From an uncultured Chlorobiaceae bacterium (lineage in GTDB: Bacteria > Bacteroidota > Chlorobiia > Chlorobiales > Chlorobiaceae), in contig CAIJWE010000095.1 in NCBI GenBank assembly GCA_903824295.1, forward strand, positions 1 to 45,323: a DNA stretch of 45,323 bases. Reading direction: 5' to 3'. The position numbers were made by a program, and so were the translations under genes. Under the pieces are notes generated by a model. The model saw only the letters and a list, made by a program, of their open reading frames with translations, was not told the DNA's origin and ran no database searches. Below are positions 25,901 to 32,927 of this stretch, in pieces (position 1 is the first letter of the stretch; each line of letters opens with the position of its first letter).

Positions 25901-27019
25901 TTGAAATCCGGAGACTATACGTTGGTGATTCGTGATGATGATAATACCGAATCTGCTCCTCAAACCATTATTGTCCCATCACGCCTGAGTATCAGCGATC
26001 CGGTCTATGAGTGCAATAAAGATTTCAGTGCTTACACGGCAACCATTTCCATCAGCGGAGGAACACCCCCTTACCGGGTTAACGGAACAGATATTCCCGG
26101 AAACGAGTACACCACAAAACCGATTGAAAGCGGAAAGAGGGGAGATATTGAGATTGTTGATAGCCATAATTGCTCTTATAAAACAGAAGTCATCCATACT
26201 TGTTGTGACTTGCCTTGTGCAGGCATTGCTCTGCGTCGTGGTTATCGCTTCTGGCTTCCCGACCCTGATGCAAACCGGCGTTATACGAAATGTACACTCA
26301 AAATTGAGGCGTTCTCTTTTGAGTTTATCAATGGCAAAACGATCGATATCTCCAGCAAGATAAATCAGATTGTTCAGATAGTTAATCCGGATGATTTAAA
26401 CAAGAATTTTGAAGGCGTCGTGGTTGACTGGTTGCAACAGATCAATACACTCATTGTTAAAGAGAGTGGCCGGGAGGATTGGTTGACAATGGCATTCAGA
26501 CAATCAGTCGCTCCTGAGCCTGGTAAATTGGGGATATTGTGGATCGAATATTTTGAGTGCCTGACGTTCAATATCCAGATCAGTTCAAATTTCCAAAGAG
26601 GCGATGTAACAGAAAGATTGAGTTTTACCTATAATCGTGAAGGTACTTTTTTGAAGAGTTTGAGTGGGGAGATTATTACAATTCCCGCATTCGACCATGT
26701 CAAAACAGACAAATGCAAGAACACTCCACCTGAATCGCTATACCAGGATAATCCTCCGGATTTTATGCTGGAAAAAATAAATGTTGAGTGGTCCGGCGAT
26801 ACGGTGACCTTGAGTGTGATGTCGTCGGGCAAAGACAAACCTGTCGCATATCTTTGGGAAGTACAGGACGGCAAGCCCGCCATGGCAAATCTTGGTAAAG
26901 CATCATTTACCTTCACAGGGAATCGTTCCGGGACCAAATCGATTAGCGTTACGGCTTTTTTTGCGGATAACGGCTGCCGCGTGATACTGAACGAGACGAT
27001 TGCTGTGAGACTTTTGTGA
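22988..27019 (+). CDS. 1343-aa eCIS-associated protein with Ig/SprB-like modules, putative fibre or baseplate decoration
   Basis: The start 'YPIFEANQVLTSEHLNEIFN' and 'RLTRANLIGIGIVCGLEIKL' is an N-terminal domain seen beside Bacteroidota-type contractile loci. The middle (~300-850) shows no domain I recognise. From ~930 there are two Ig-like modules resembling SprB repeats ('VTGGLPPYRIKVGNQNY' and 'ISGGTPPYRVNGTDIPGN'). A Cys-rich stretch follows ('SYKTEVIHTCCDLPCAG'), and a last beta module (~1260-1343, 'AYLWEVQDGKPAMANLGKAS') resembles PKD domains. No signal peptide is seen. It sits where Afp13/Pvc13 tail fibres sit, between Afp12-like and tape-measure genes. A receptor-binding or surface role is inference from position and Ig-like modules. 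Confidence 0.65.
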   Translation: MKSTQENYPIFEANQVLTSEHLNEIFNYLDEQERLTRANLIGIGIVCGLEIKLTDGSSGKAIQVSKGCGITSSGYLVVVPDMQLVSYRAYTIPNKTDYPEFKEYPLWELFQAVEKNSVILGEDPEYPRFLDDKAVLLFLELKKQSLRNCSPKNCDDKGSSVTVSIKPLLIKRGDLELIIKSANGLDSKLTSSDIESLLLEKLHLPDICLPRFDVPNSSLATSNNMYLSFLKVFNTGQLAGKTATALSAAYTAFKPLLREAFPTDPFVTDSPGSFLDTVSFLDQAPTTSAQVRFLQYYYDLFDDLLRAYNEFRWMGAELFCACCPQEGAFPHHLMLGLLYPENQPVIYRQNFLASPATGDCSERSRDVVQLFRRMVEMTQSFTNEPGLLPKIKTLVFKVTTDSQVRITPSTLGGGSLSDKAIPYYYRQNGTPPLYQLWSSEKTRRNRANQNLSYRVNEYHSVVPDFVRNPLGYDLEPYNFLRIEGHLGKNYQIVLRTLLSYKTQYRLPIDVVALRSGVYDESQTIDLSKESARFQDLEALYDALREEVLTTLTEGIRYLYDVQIAESKLSSGTPAHSLLKTHAPNYTYPAGSAGAWYEKHLTLFQPRPYIDVDQNKIDKNALVTVYCSLFSGTTAGSGELPESFYAHAVSIYYFSKLSEILPATLDALAFADFENKYQDLLSLLRYFRSEAVGTISEQFQIFIPQEDLIDHFDEVLFSCKLDPIKSIHDEYIRRLGELKKKQFLNRFLQDHPGIQHKAGVPLGGTFIIVYHQDPAPQLVLQKNVTPYVARAVPDTPKAVPLSGDTAEKSAIETAAETGRTSQLLEKSVSGAQGFNRVALADAIGRISSNKALALDQDIRFVLGSLLDQNPDLNVELPTFTLIDPVSKIISSTVNELEDGIVIADFFLPYLISSNGAAVQFVLPKIPPTFSVKTGCPNVDGFSAVDVEVTGGLPPYRIKVGNQNYQPLESPLFLKSGDYTLVIRDDDNTESAPQTIIVPSRLSISDPVYECNKDFSAYTATISISGGTPPYRVNGTDIPGNEYTTKPIESGKRGDIEIVDSHNCSYKTEVIHTCCDLPCAGIALRRGYRFWLPDPDANRRYTKCTLKIEAFSFEFINGKTIDISSKINQIVQIVNPDDLNKNFEGVVVDWLQQINTLIVKESGREDWLTMAFRQSVAPEPGKLGILWIEYFECLTFNIQISSNFQRGDVTERLSFTYNREGTFLKSLSGEIITIPAFDHVKTDKCKNTPPESLYQDNPPDFMLEKINVEWSGDTVTLSVMSSGKDKPVAYLWEVQDGKPAMANLGKASFTFTGNRSGTKSISVTAFFADNGCRVILNETIAVRLL

Positions 27020-27040
27020 CTTTTTGCCTTTACGTAACTT

Positions 27041-27058
27041 TTGCCTGATATCGGGCAA
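27041..27058 (+). other. Small hairpin in the gap before the tape-measure gene
   Basis: TTGCCTG, loop ATAT, CGGGCAA (one G-T pair) in the 55-bp gap after the 1343-aa gene. No U-run follows, so it is not a standard terminator. It might tune mRNA stability or read-through. Confidence 0.3.
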
Positions 27059-27074
27059 TATCTGAAAAGAGAGC

Positions 27075-29012
27075 ATGGCGAACATCCAGCATCATATCAT
27101 TCGTCGTCAGTTTATCGATGTCGAGATGTATGGAACAGAATCAGACGGGCAGAGTTTGCAGCGCACTCTTCCGGATTTTTGCCAGAACTGGCTTATACCG
27201 GTCTTTGAAAAAGCATTGAATCGGTCTGTTCCGATGGACGGTTACCTGACGATTGAACGGCTCGACATCGATGCCGGAACAGTGACGCTTGACCGGTTGG
27301 TGCATGACTTGCCAGACATGGTTGCCAAAGCCCTTGGGCAATATCTCCAAGATTTACCTCAGACGGATAAGCTGTCAAACACTTTGGAGAGAGGCAATAT
27401 GCAGCGCAAAACGAAACACCAGGTAATCAATGAGGCGTTTCTCTTTTTTTTGAAAAACGGTTCGCTGCCGTGGTCGTTTCATCTTCCTTCCAGTTCCGGA
27501 TTTGAAGAGTTGGTACAAGGCTGCCTGAAAGAGCAGCAAGAGGGGGGATGTACTCCTGAGCTTCTCAAACATGAGGTCATTGAAACACTGGCATCAGCTA
27601 CTGCACGCAAAAGGTTGATTCAGCAGTTTTCTCCAGCTTTACTTGAAAGCCTCCTTGAATTGATTTCGACAGAAGGGAAAAACGTTCTCAGCGGGACTTT
27701 ACCATTGCTTCGATCTTTGGATACATCACTCGTTGATGCAAAACGGCTTGAACAGGAGGTATGGGAGTGTGCTTTTGCCTCTATTGCATCAGGCACTCAT
27801 GTAACGGAAGCCTTTGTCAGGAGGGAAACGACCGCTTTTTTGACGGCGCTTGGTATTTCGGATGTGGTATGTGCAACTCTGCTTGATTCATGCTGGTCTG
27901 ATTTTCCAAAAAAAGAGGATCCACATGCTGTTGCGTTATCCGTCTCAGCCTGTTCATCAATAGCCGATGATGCCGACAAAGAACAACCGGATGGTTACCG
28001 GCAAAGAACAGCGTATGCTTCCGTAGCGTCAAAGGGAGAAGAGCCGTCTCATTCAGAGAGTGACAATACCGAGCCTGCGAAACCTCTGAGAGAACCATCC
28101 AGCTTGTCGCAACAATCTGGATGTGTCGATGAAGCACCACAGGGTGTTTATGGTGAGGACACAGCGTATGCTTCAGTGGCGTCAAGGGGAGAAGAGCCGT
28201 CTCATCCAGAGAGTGGCAATACCGAGCCTGCGAAACGTCTGAGAGAACCATCCAGCCTGTCAGAACAATCTGGAGGTGTCGATGAAGCGCCACAGGGTGT
28301 TCATGGTGAGGGCACAACCTCAGGTTTAATTCCATTGGAGAAAGAAGAAGAATCACATCCAGCAACGAACCTTAATCAGGCGCAGCATCCGTCAGAACCA
28401 GTCAGTGCAGCAAAACGATCCGAAAGTTCAGATGAAGAAGAGAAAGGGGGCCAGTATCAGGCGGCCAAAGCGAAGGAATTCGTTTCGCAATCAGTCAACA
28501 AGCATCCCGATGCAAAAGCGGGCATGTATACAGGACTGGCAGGGCTGGTTCTTCTGCATCCGTTTCTGCCTCAACTGTTCAGAGCATTGGGTATTGCTGA
28601 TGACGAAAAACTTCTCCACCCCGACCGGGCTATTTACCTGTTGTATTTTCTGGCTACCGGAAAGAGCTCGGCTCCGGAATATGAGATCGCTATTCCAAAA
28701 ATTCTGAGCAATACCTTATTGGATGCCGTGGTTGAATCGGATATCATCCTTACCGTCGATGAGCAGGATGAAGCAGAAGCTTTGCTTGCTGCCGTTATTC
28801 GTCACTGGGAGGTCTTGAAAAACACTGGCGCAGAAGGCCTTCGGGAGACGTTTCTCAAGCGTTCCGGAAAACTCTCCCTGCTTGATAATGGGGAGTGGTT
28901 ATTGCAGATAGAATCAAATGCCTGCGACATTCTTTTAGAGCAGCTTCCCTGGGGTATTTCAATGATCAAGCTGCCGTGGATGCTCGATATGCTCAGGGTT
29001 GAGTGGGTTTAG
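27075..29012 (+). CDS. Contractile injection system tape-measure protein, Afp14/Pvc14-like
   Basis: A 645-aa CIS_TMP family protein. Afp14 sets tube length experimentally. N-terminal features: 'HHIIRRQFIDVEMYGTESDG', then 'GYLTIERLDIDAGTVTLDRL', matching the family's basic start and 'i.rL.ldlG'-type strand. The C-terminal domain has 'GLAGLVLLHPFLPQLFRALG' followed by a conserved helix pair and 'GISMIKLPWMLDMLRVEW', all diagnostic. Between them (~300-470) is a Ser/Glu/Pro-rich disordered linker with two 51-residue repeats. ATG at 27075 (MANIQHH). It lies just upstream of the cargo gene. Confidence 0.9.
   Translation: MANIQHHIIRRQFIDVEMYGTESDGQSLQRTLPDFCQNWLIPVFEKALNRSVPMDGYLTIERLDIDAGTVTLDRLVHDLPDMVAKALGQYLQDLPQTDKLSNTLERGNMQRKTKHQVINEAFLFFLKNGSLPWSFHLPSSSGFEELVQGCLKEQQEGGCTPELLKHEVIETLASATARKRLIQQFSPALLESLLELISTEGKNVLSGTLPLLRSLDTSLVDAKRLEQEVWECAFASIASGTHVTEAFVRRETTAFLTALGISDVVCATLLDSCWSDFPKKEDPHAVALSVSACSSIADDADKEQPDGYRQRTAYASVASKGEEPSHSESDNTEPAKPLREPSSLSQQSGCVDEAPQGVYGEDTAYASVASRGEEPSHPESGNTEPAKRLREPSSLSEQSGGVDEAPQGVHGEGTTSGLIPLEKEEESHPATNLNQAQHPSEPVSAAKRSESSDEEEKGGQYQAAKAKEFVSQSVNKHPDAKAGMYTGLAGLVLLHPFLPQLFRALGIADDEKLLHPDRAIYLLYFLATGKSSAPEYEIAIPKILSNTLLDAVVESDIILTVDEQDEAEALLAAVIRHWEVLKNTGAEGLRETFLKRSGKLSLLDNGEWLLQIESNACDILLEQLPWGISMIKLPWMLDMLRVEWV
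28008..28313 (+). repeat. Two imperfect 153-bp tandem repeats in the tape-measure gene
   Basis: Copies at 28008-28160 and 28161-28313 differ at scattered bases. Each encodes 51 residues beginning 'TAYASVAS' and including 'GEEPSH', 'NTEPAK', 'REPSSLS' and 'VDEAPQGV'. The period is an exact multiple of 3, so the frame is kept. The stretch just before copy 1 (DKEQPDGYRQR) may be the decayed end of an older unit. Confidence 0.95.
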
Positions 29013-29045
29013 TCGTGAAGATATTGACGTCATAATGCCAGACCT

Positions 29046-32000
29046 ATGAAAACAAGCGCAGAAAAATCATCCACAACGACCTCGGCGGCTGCAATGCGGG
29101 CAGCAAACAGCCCTTTCTTTGCCAAAAAAGGCGGCGGTGATTTTTTTGCCCCGGCTATCCAAATGAAAATGGCCGTCAGTAAACCTGGAGACAAGCTTGA
29201 GCAGGAGGCTGACAGGATGGCTGATAACGTCATGAGAATGCCTTCTTCGGCAACGCAGTCGCCAGGAAAAGAGGAGAAATTGCAGCGGGCTCCTGACGAG
29301 AAGCTGCAGAAAAAAGAAGAAGAAAGAATCCAGAAAGCCGCAGCACCGGAAGAGAAAATCCAGAAAAAGGAGGACAATAAGCTTCAAAAAGCTGAAGAAA
29401 AAGTTCAAAAGAAAGAGGAGGAGAAACTGCAAAAAGCCCCGGCGAGCGAAGAAAGACTCCAGCGAAAGGGGAGTGATCGTGCGCCATCAGCAGGCACAAA
29501 CCTGCAATCGGTCATAGAAAGCAGGAGTGGCGGTGGTCAACCGCTTTCGAGTGATGTACGGAATTACATGGAGCCCCGCTTCAATGCCGACTTTAGTAAG
29601 GTGCGGGTGCATAGCAATCCACAAGCTGCCGCTCTCAGTACCCAGTTAAGCGCCCGGGCATTTACTCATCAAAACAATATCTTTTTTGCCCGCGACCAGT
29701 ACCAGCCCGGGTCCAGTGAAGGCAAGCAACTGCTTGCCCATGAACTGACCCACACCATCCAGCAAGGGCACGCTGTGCAGCGCAGCCCGCAGGTCAGCAC
29801 CACGGCCGCCCCTCCGACGGTACAACGGCTTTTTGGCCTTGATCTTGACCCGCGCAGTTTCTTTGCCAACGCGGCAGCCGCGATTCCCGGTTTCACGATG
29901 CTTACTGTGGTGATTGGGAGCAATCCGATTACCGGTGCATCGGTCGATCGCTCTCCCGGCAATATCCTGAGGGGAGCGATTGAAATGATTCCTGTGGCAG
30001 GTGCTCTTATCTCCCAGGCACTCGATAATCACGGCGTTTTCGAAAAAGTCAGTGTATGGGCCTCGCAGCAGTTCGCTACACTGAGCGACATTGGCAGTTC
30101 AATCCGGAAAAGTATTGCGGATTTCATCACCAACTTCGACATCCTCTCTCCTGGAGCGATGCTGGAACGAGGCAAACAACTCATTACCGAGCCAATTGCC
30201 CGTATCAAAAATTTTGCAGGGAATCTCAAAGAGGGGATTGTCAGCTTCATCAAAGATGCCATTCTCAAGCCCATCGCCGCATTCGCCAAGGCTAATGTGC
30301 CCAACGGCTATGACTTGCTTTGTGCGGTACTCGGCAAAGATCCCATCAGCGGCGAGCCGGTACCACAGACGGCAGAGAACCTGATCGCTCCGTTTATGAA
30401 GCTGATCGGCCAGGAGGAAGTTTGGGAGAACATGAAAAAGTCCAACGCAATCGGACGTGCGTGGGCCTGGTTCCAGAAAGCGCTCAGCACCGTAAAGGGC
30501 TTTGTGCAGGAGCTCCCGACGCTGTTCCTGAATGCCTTCAAAGCGCTGGAGGTCATTGATATTATCTTGATCCCACGGGCTTTCGGCAAGTTAGTCGGCG
30601 TGTTTGGCAGTTTTGCCGGTCGGTTCATCAGTTGGGCGGGTACCGCAGTCTGGAATTTGCTGGAAATTATTTTTGACGCCGTCAGCCCCGGCGCACTGGG
30701 CTATATCAAAAAAACCGGATCGGCAATCAAGAGTATTTTCCAAAATCCGCTGCCTTTCGTCGGTAATCTGGTCAAAGCAGCCAAACAGGGATTCCTGAAT
30801 TTCGCAACCAACATCGGCGGACATCTCAAAGCCGGGCTTATCGACTGGCTTACCGGTTCACTCTCCGGCGTTTATATTCCGCAAGCGCTTAACCTTGCCG
30901 AACTGGGCAAGTTTGCTCTCAGTATTCTCGGCATCACCTGGAGCCAGATTCGCGGAAAGATTGTCAAGGTACTTGGCCCGAATGGCGAAAAGATCATGCA
31001 AGGGCTCGAAACCGGTTTTGATATTGTGGTTGCTCTTGTCAAGGGTGGGCCTGCCGCCGCATGGGAGTTAATCAAGGAGAAACTCACCGATCTCAAGGAT
31101 ACGGTTATCAGCGGAATTGTCGGCTTCGTAACAGACACCGTGGTCAAGAAGGCCATTCCCAAGCTCATTGCCATGTTCATTCCTGGTGCCGGGTTCATTT
31201 CGGCGATAATCTCGATCTACGACACGGTGATGGTGTTCGTAGAAAAGATTTCGAAAATTATCCAGGTGGTCACCGCGTTCATCGACTCGATCGTTACTAT
31301 CGCTGCAGGAAACATAACCGCTGCCGCCAATCGCGTGGAAAGCATTCTTGGCGGATTGCTTTCGCTGGCCATAAGCTTCCTTGCCGGCTTCCTGGGACTT
31401 GGCAAGATCACCGATAAAATCAAGGCGGTCATTGAGAAAGTTCGTCTCACGGTTGATAAGGCAATTGATGCGGTTATTGCCTGGATTGTCGGTAAGGCCA
31501 AGAAGCTGTTTTCTAAATTGTTCGGGAAGGGAAAAACGGATGATCGAACCCCGGAACAAAAGCAGGCAGATTTAGATAAAGCAATAAGTGAGGCTCAGCT
31601 TTTGCAAGCCGATCCAAAAGCTACAGAGGCTTCGATCAAGAAGGAGCTGAACAAGATCAAGAGCCGGTACAGAATGAAGTCACTTGAGGTTGTTGTGGAC
31701 GCCGATAATGAATCTGAGGAAACGCTGCATATTGTTGGCGAAATCAACCCCAAAAAGCCGACGTCAGCTTCCAGGATCAAGAAAGATGGTACAGTTGGAG
31801 CATTGGGTATAGAACGAAAGATGTTAACATGGGAAGAGTCGACTTTGAAAACATTTCTTTCGGACAACATCTGGAAGACATTGGGTGCAGTGCCAGGTAA
31901 CTATGAGTCGGCTGAGGTAGATATTCGACACAAGGTCTCTATCAGCGATACCATCAAGAATACCGATGAAGCCATCAAGCCGAAGAGTGTCGATGAAGCG

Positions 32001-32339
32001 GCAAAAATACTCACCAGCAAAGGCTTTGCGCCAAACAAGAAGAGCAAGCCCGGTATTGTTGAGTCGGCTCGATCGTTTCTGCAGAAAGCGAACAACGACC
32101 CCGACAATCTTTTTCTCGGTGCAGCGCGCGCTAATCGAGGCATTGGAAAGCGTTATGATCCGGGTGATGGCGGCAAAGCCAGTGATTCGAAACATGACAA
32201 GCAAAAGAGTGATTTTGTCGAGAAATGGGGCTTCAAGGACGAAGAGTTTAAGATTACTATTGAACGAAAATCTATTAAGCGAGGAACAATCGATATCTTT
32301 GAAACCAAAAAGTCTCAGGGTACAAAGGATATATCTTGA
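29046..32339 (+). CDS. DUF4157 (eCIS-core) cargo protein with metallopeptidase-like motif and unassigned C-terminal domain; putative effector
   Basis: A 1097-aa protein. N-terminal leader: 'KLEQEADRMADNVMRMPS' at ~55-70, typical for eCIS-core proteins. Next come charged imperfect repeats at ~78-147 ('KLQKKEEERIQK', 'EKIQKKEDNKLQK', 'EKVQKKEEEKLQK'). The DUF4157 domain is ~155-245, with 'MEPRFNADFSKVRVHSNPQA' and the zincin-like 'LLAHELTHTIQQ' (HELTH 232-236). Residues ~265-835 are long and hydrophobic/amphipathic with Gly/Ala/Ile helices, resembling membrane-translocation regions. The last ~260 residues are soluble and charged, with 'VDIRHKVSISDTIKN' near 957 and 'NLFLGAARANRGIGKRYDPG' near 1020. 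Family knowledge: DUF4157 proteins are the commonest cargo of eCIS. The C-terminal part is a probable toxin; an HNH-like nuclease is only a guess from the RH and N-x(2)-IG pattern. Confidence 0.82.
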   Translation: MKTSAEKSSTTTSAAAMRAANSPFFAKKGGGDFFAPAIQMKMAVSKPGDKLEQEADRMADNVMRMPSSATQSPGKEEKLQRAPDEKLQKKEEERIQKAAAPEEKIQKKEDNKLQKAEEKVQKKEEEKLQKAPASEERLQRKGSDRAPSAGTNLQSVIESRSGGGQPLSSDVRNYMEPRFNADFSKVRVHSNPQAAALSTQLSARAFTHQNNIFFARDQYQPGSSEGKQLLAHELTHTIQQGHAVQRSPQVSTTAAPPTVQRLFGLDLDPRSFFANAAAAIPGFTMLTVVIGSNPITGASVDRSPGNILRGAIEMIPVAGALISQALDNHGVFEKVSVWASQQFATLSDIGSSIRKSIADFITNFDILSPGAMLERGKQLITEPIARIKNFAGNLKEGIVSFIKDAILKPIAAFAKANVPNGYDLLCAVLGKDPISGEPVPQTAENLIAPFMKLIGQEEVWENMKKSNAIGRAWAWFQKALSTVKGFVQELPTLFLNAFKALEVIDIILIPRAFGKLVGVFGSFAGRFISWAGTAVWNLLEIIFDAVSPGALGYIKKTGSAIKSIFQNPLPFVGNLVKAAKQGFLNFATNIGGHLKAGLIDWLTGSLSGVYIPQALNLAELGKFALSILGITWSQIRGKIVKVLGPNGEKIMQGLETGFDIVVALVKGGPAAAWELIKEKLTDLKDTVISGIVGFVTDTVVKKAIPKLIAMFIPGAGFISAIISIYDTVMVFVEKISKIIQVVTAFIDSIVTIAAGNITAAANRVESILGGLLSLAISFLAGFLGLGKITDKIKAVIEKVRLTVDKAIDAVIAWIVGKAKKLFSKLFGKGKTDDRTPEQKQADLDKAISEAQLLQADPKATEASIKKELNKIKSRYRMKSLEVVVDADNESEETLHIVGEINPKKPTSASRIKKDGTVGALGIERKMLTWEESTLKTFLSDNIWKTLGAVPGNYESAEVDIRHKVSISDTIKNTDEAIKPKSVDEAAKILTSKGFAPNKKSKPGIVESARSFLQKANNDPDNLFLGAARANRGIGKRYDPGDGGKASDSKHDKQKSDFVEKWGFKDEEFKITIERKSIKRGTIDIFETKKSQGTKDIS

Positions 32340-32387
32340 AATAACTGCATTATACGGGAATGCATCTGCACAAATGAGAATCACATT

Positions 32388-32876
32388 ATGACATCAGATA
32401 TTGAAATCACCACGCCTGATACCGAACAGTTTTTAGCTGCGGCAACTGAACTTTCCGTCTCTTTCGGCTGGAAACTCCACTCTTTCCAGCGTGATGAGGA
32501 AGTTATCGGACTTGTCGCTCTGAACAAAGATCCCTCCTTTGAAGAAATTCTCTGGGTATATGACCCCATACGAGCATTTTTGCGTTGTCTGCTTGTCAGT
32601 CGGGCAGTGGTGCCTGAAGAGCGTGAAGCCGCGGTCATAGAACTTTGCGCACGGATCAATAGTGGCCTTCTTTCAGGATGTCTGGAATTCAGTTTTAACG
32701 ACCGGGCACTCATTTTTCGCGATTCTGCGGAACTTCGATACGGGCCGGTTGTTTCGGTATTGTCGAGTACCAGCGCAAGATTGCTCAGCCTTGGTTCCCG
32801 TTATGCCTCTGCCATTCGTGATACGCTGGCCGGAAGTTCTCCTGCTGAAGCCGTAGAAGCGTCCGAGCTCACTTGA
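32388..32876 (+). CDS. YbjN-like small protein, candidate chaperone or immunity protein for the cargo
   Basis: A 162-aa soluble acidic protein. The pattern 'VPEEREAAVIELCARINSGL' followed by 'SGCLEFSFNDRALIFRDSAE' and a final helix ending 'IRDTLAGSSPAEAVEAS' fits YbjN-domain proteins, whose fold resembles type III secretion chaperones. It sits directly after the DUF4157 cargo gene (48-bp gap) and 51 bp before the ATPase. Small genes in this position often encode a chaperone or an immunity protein. Which of these applies cannot be told from sequence. YbjN assignment is by pattern only. Confidence 0.6.
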   Translation: MTSDIEITTPDTEQFLAAATELSVSFGWKLHSFQRDEEVIGLVALNKDPSFEEILWVYDPIRAFLRCLLVSRAVVPEEREAAVIELCARINSGLLSGCLEFSFNDRALIFRDSAELRYGPVVSVLSSTSARLLSLGSRYASAIRDTLAGSSPAEAVEASELT

Positions 32877-32927
32877 CCGCTCAATTATTTCTGTTGCATA
32901 GGGCTTTTTATTTCAAGATATAAATTC

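Noticed and set aside
29067-29432. Phe/Leu-rich 121-codon frame on the minus strand (membrane-protein-like)
   Set aside because: It is the antisense of the Lys/Glu/Gln-rich repeats of the DUF4157 gene, which mirror as Phe/Leu/Ser.
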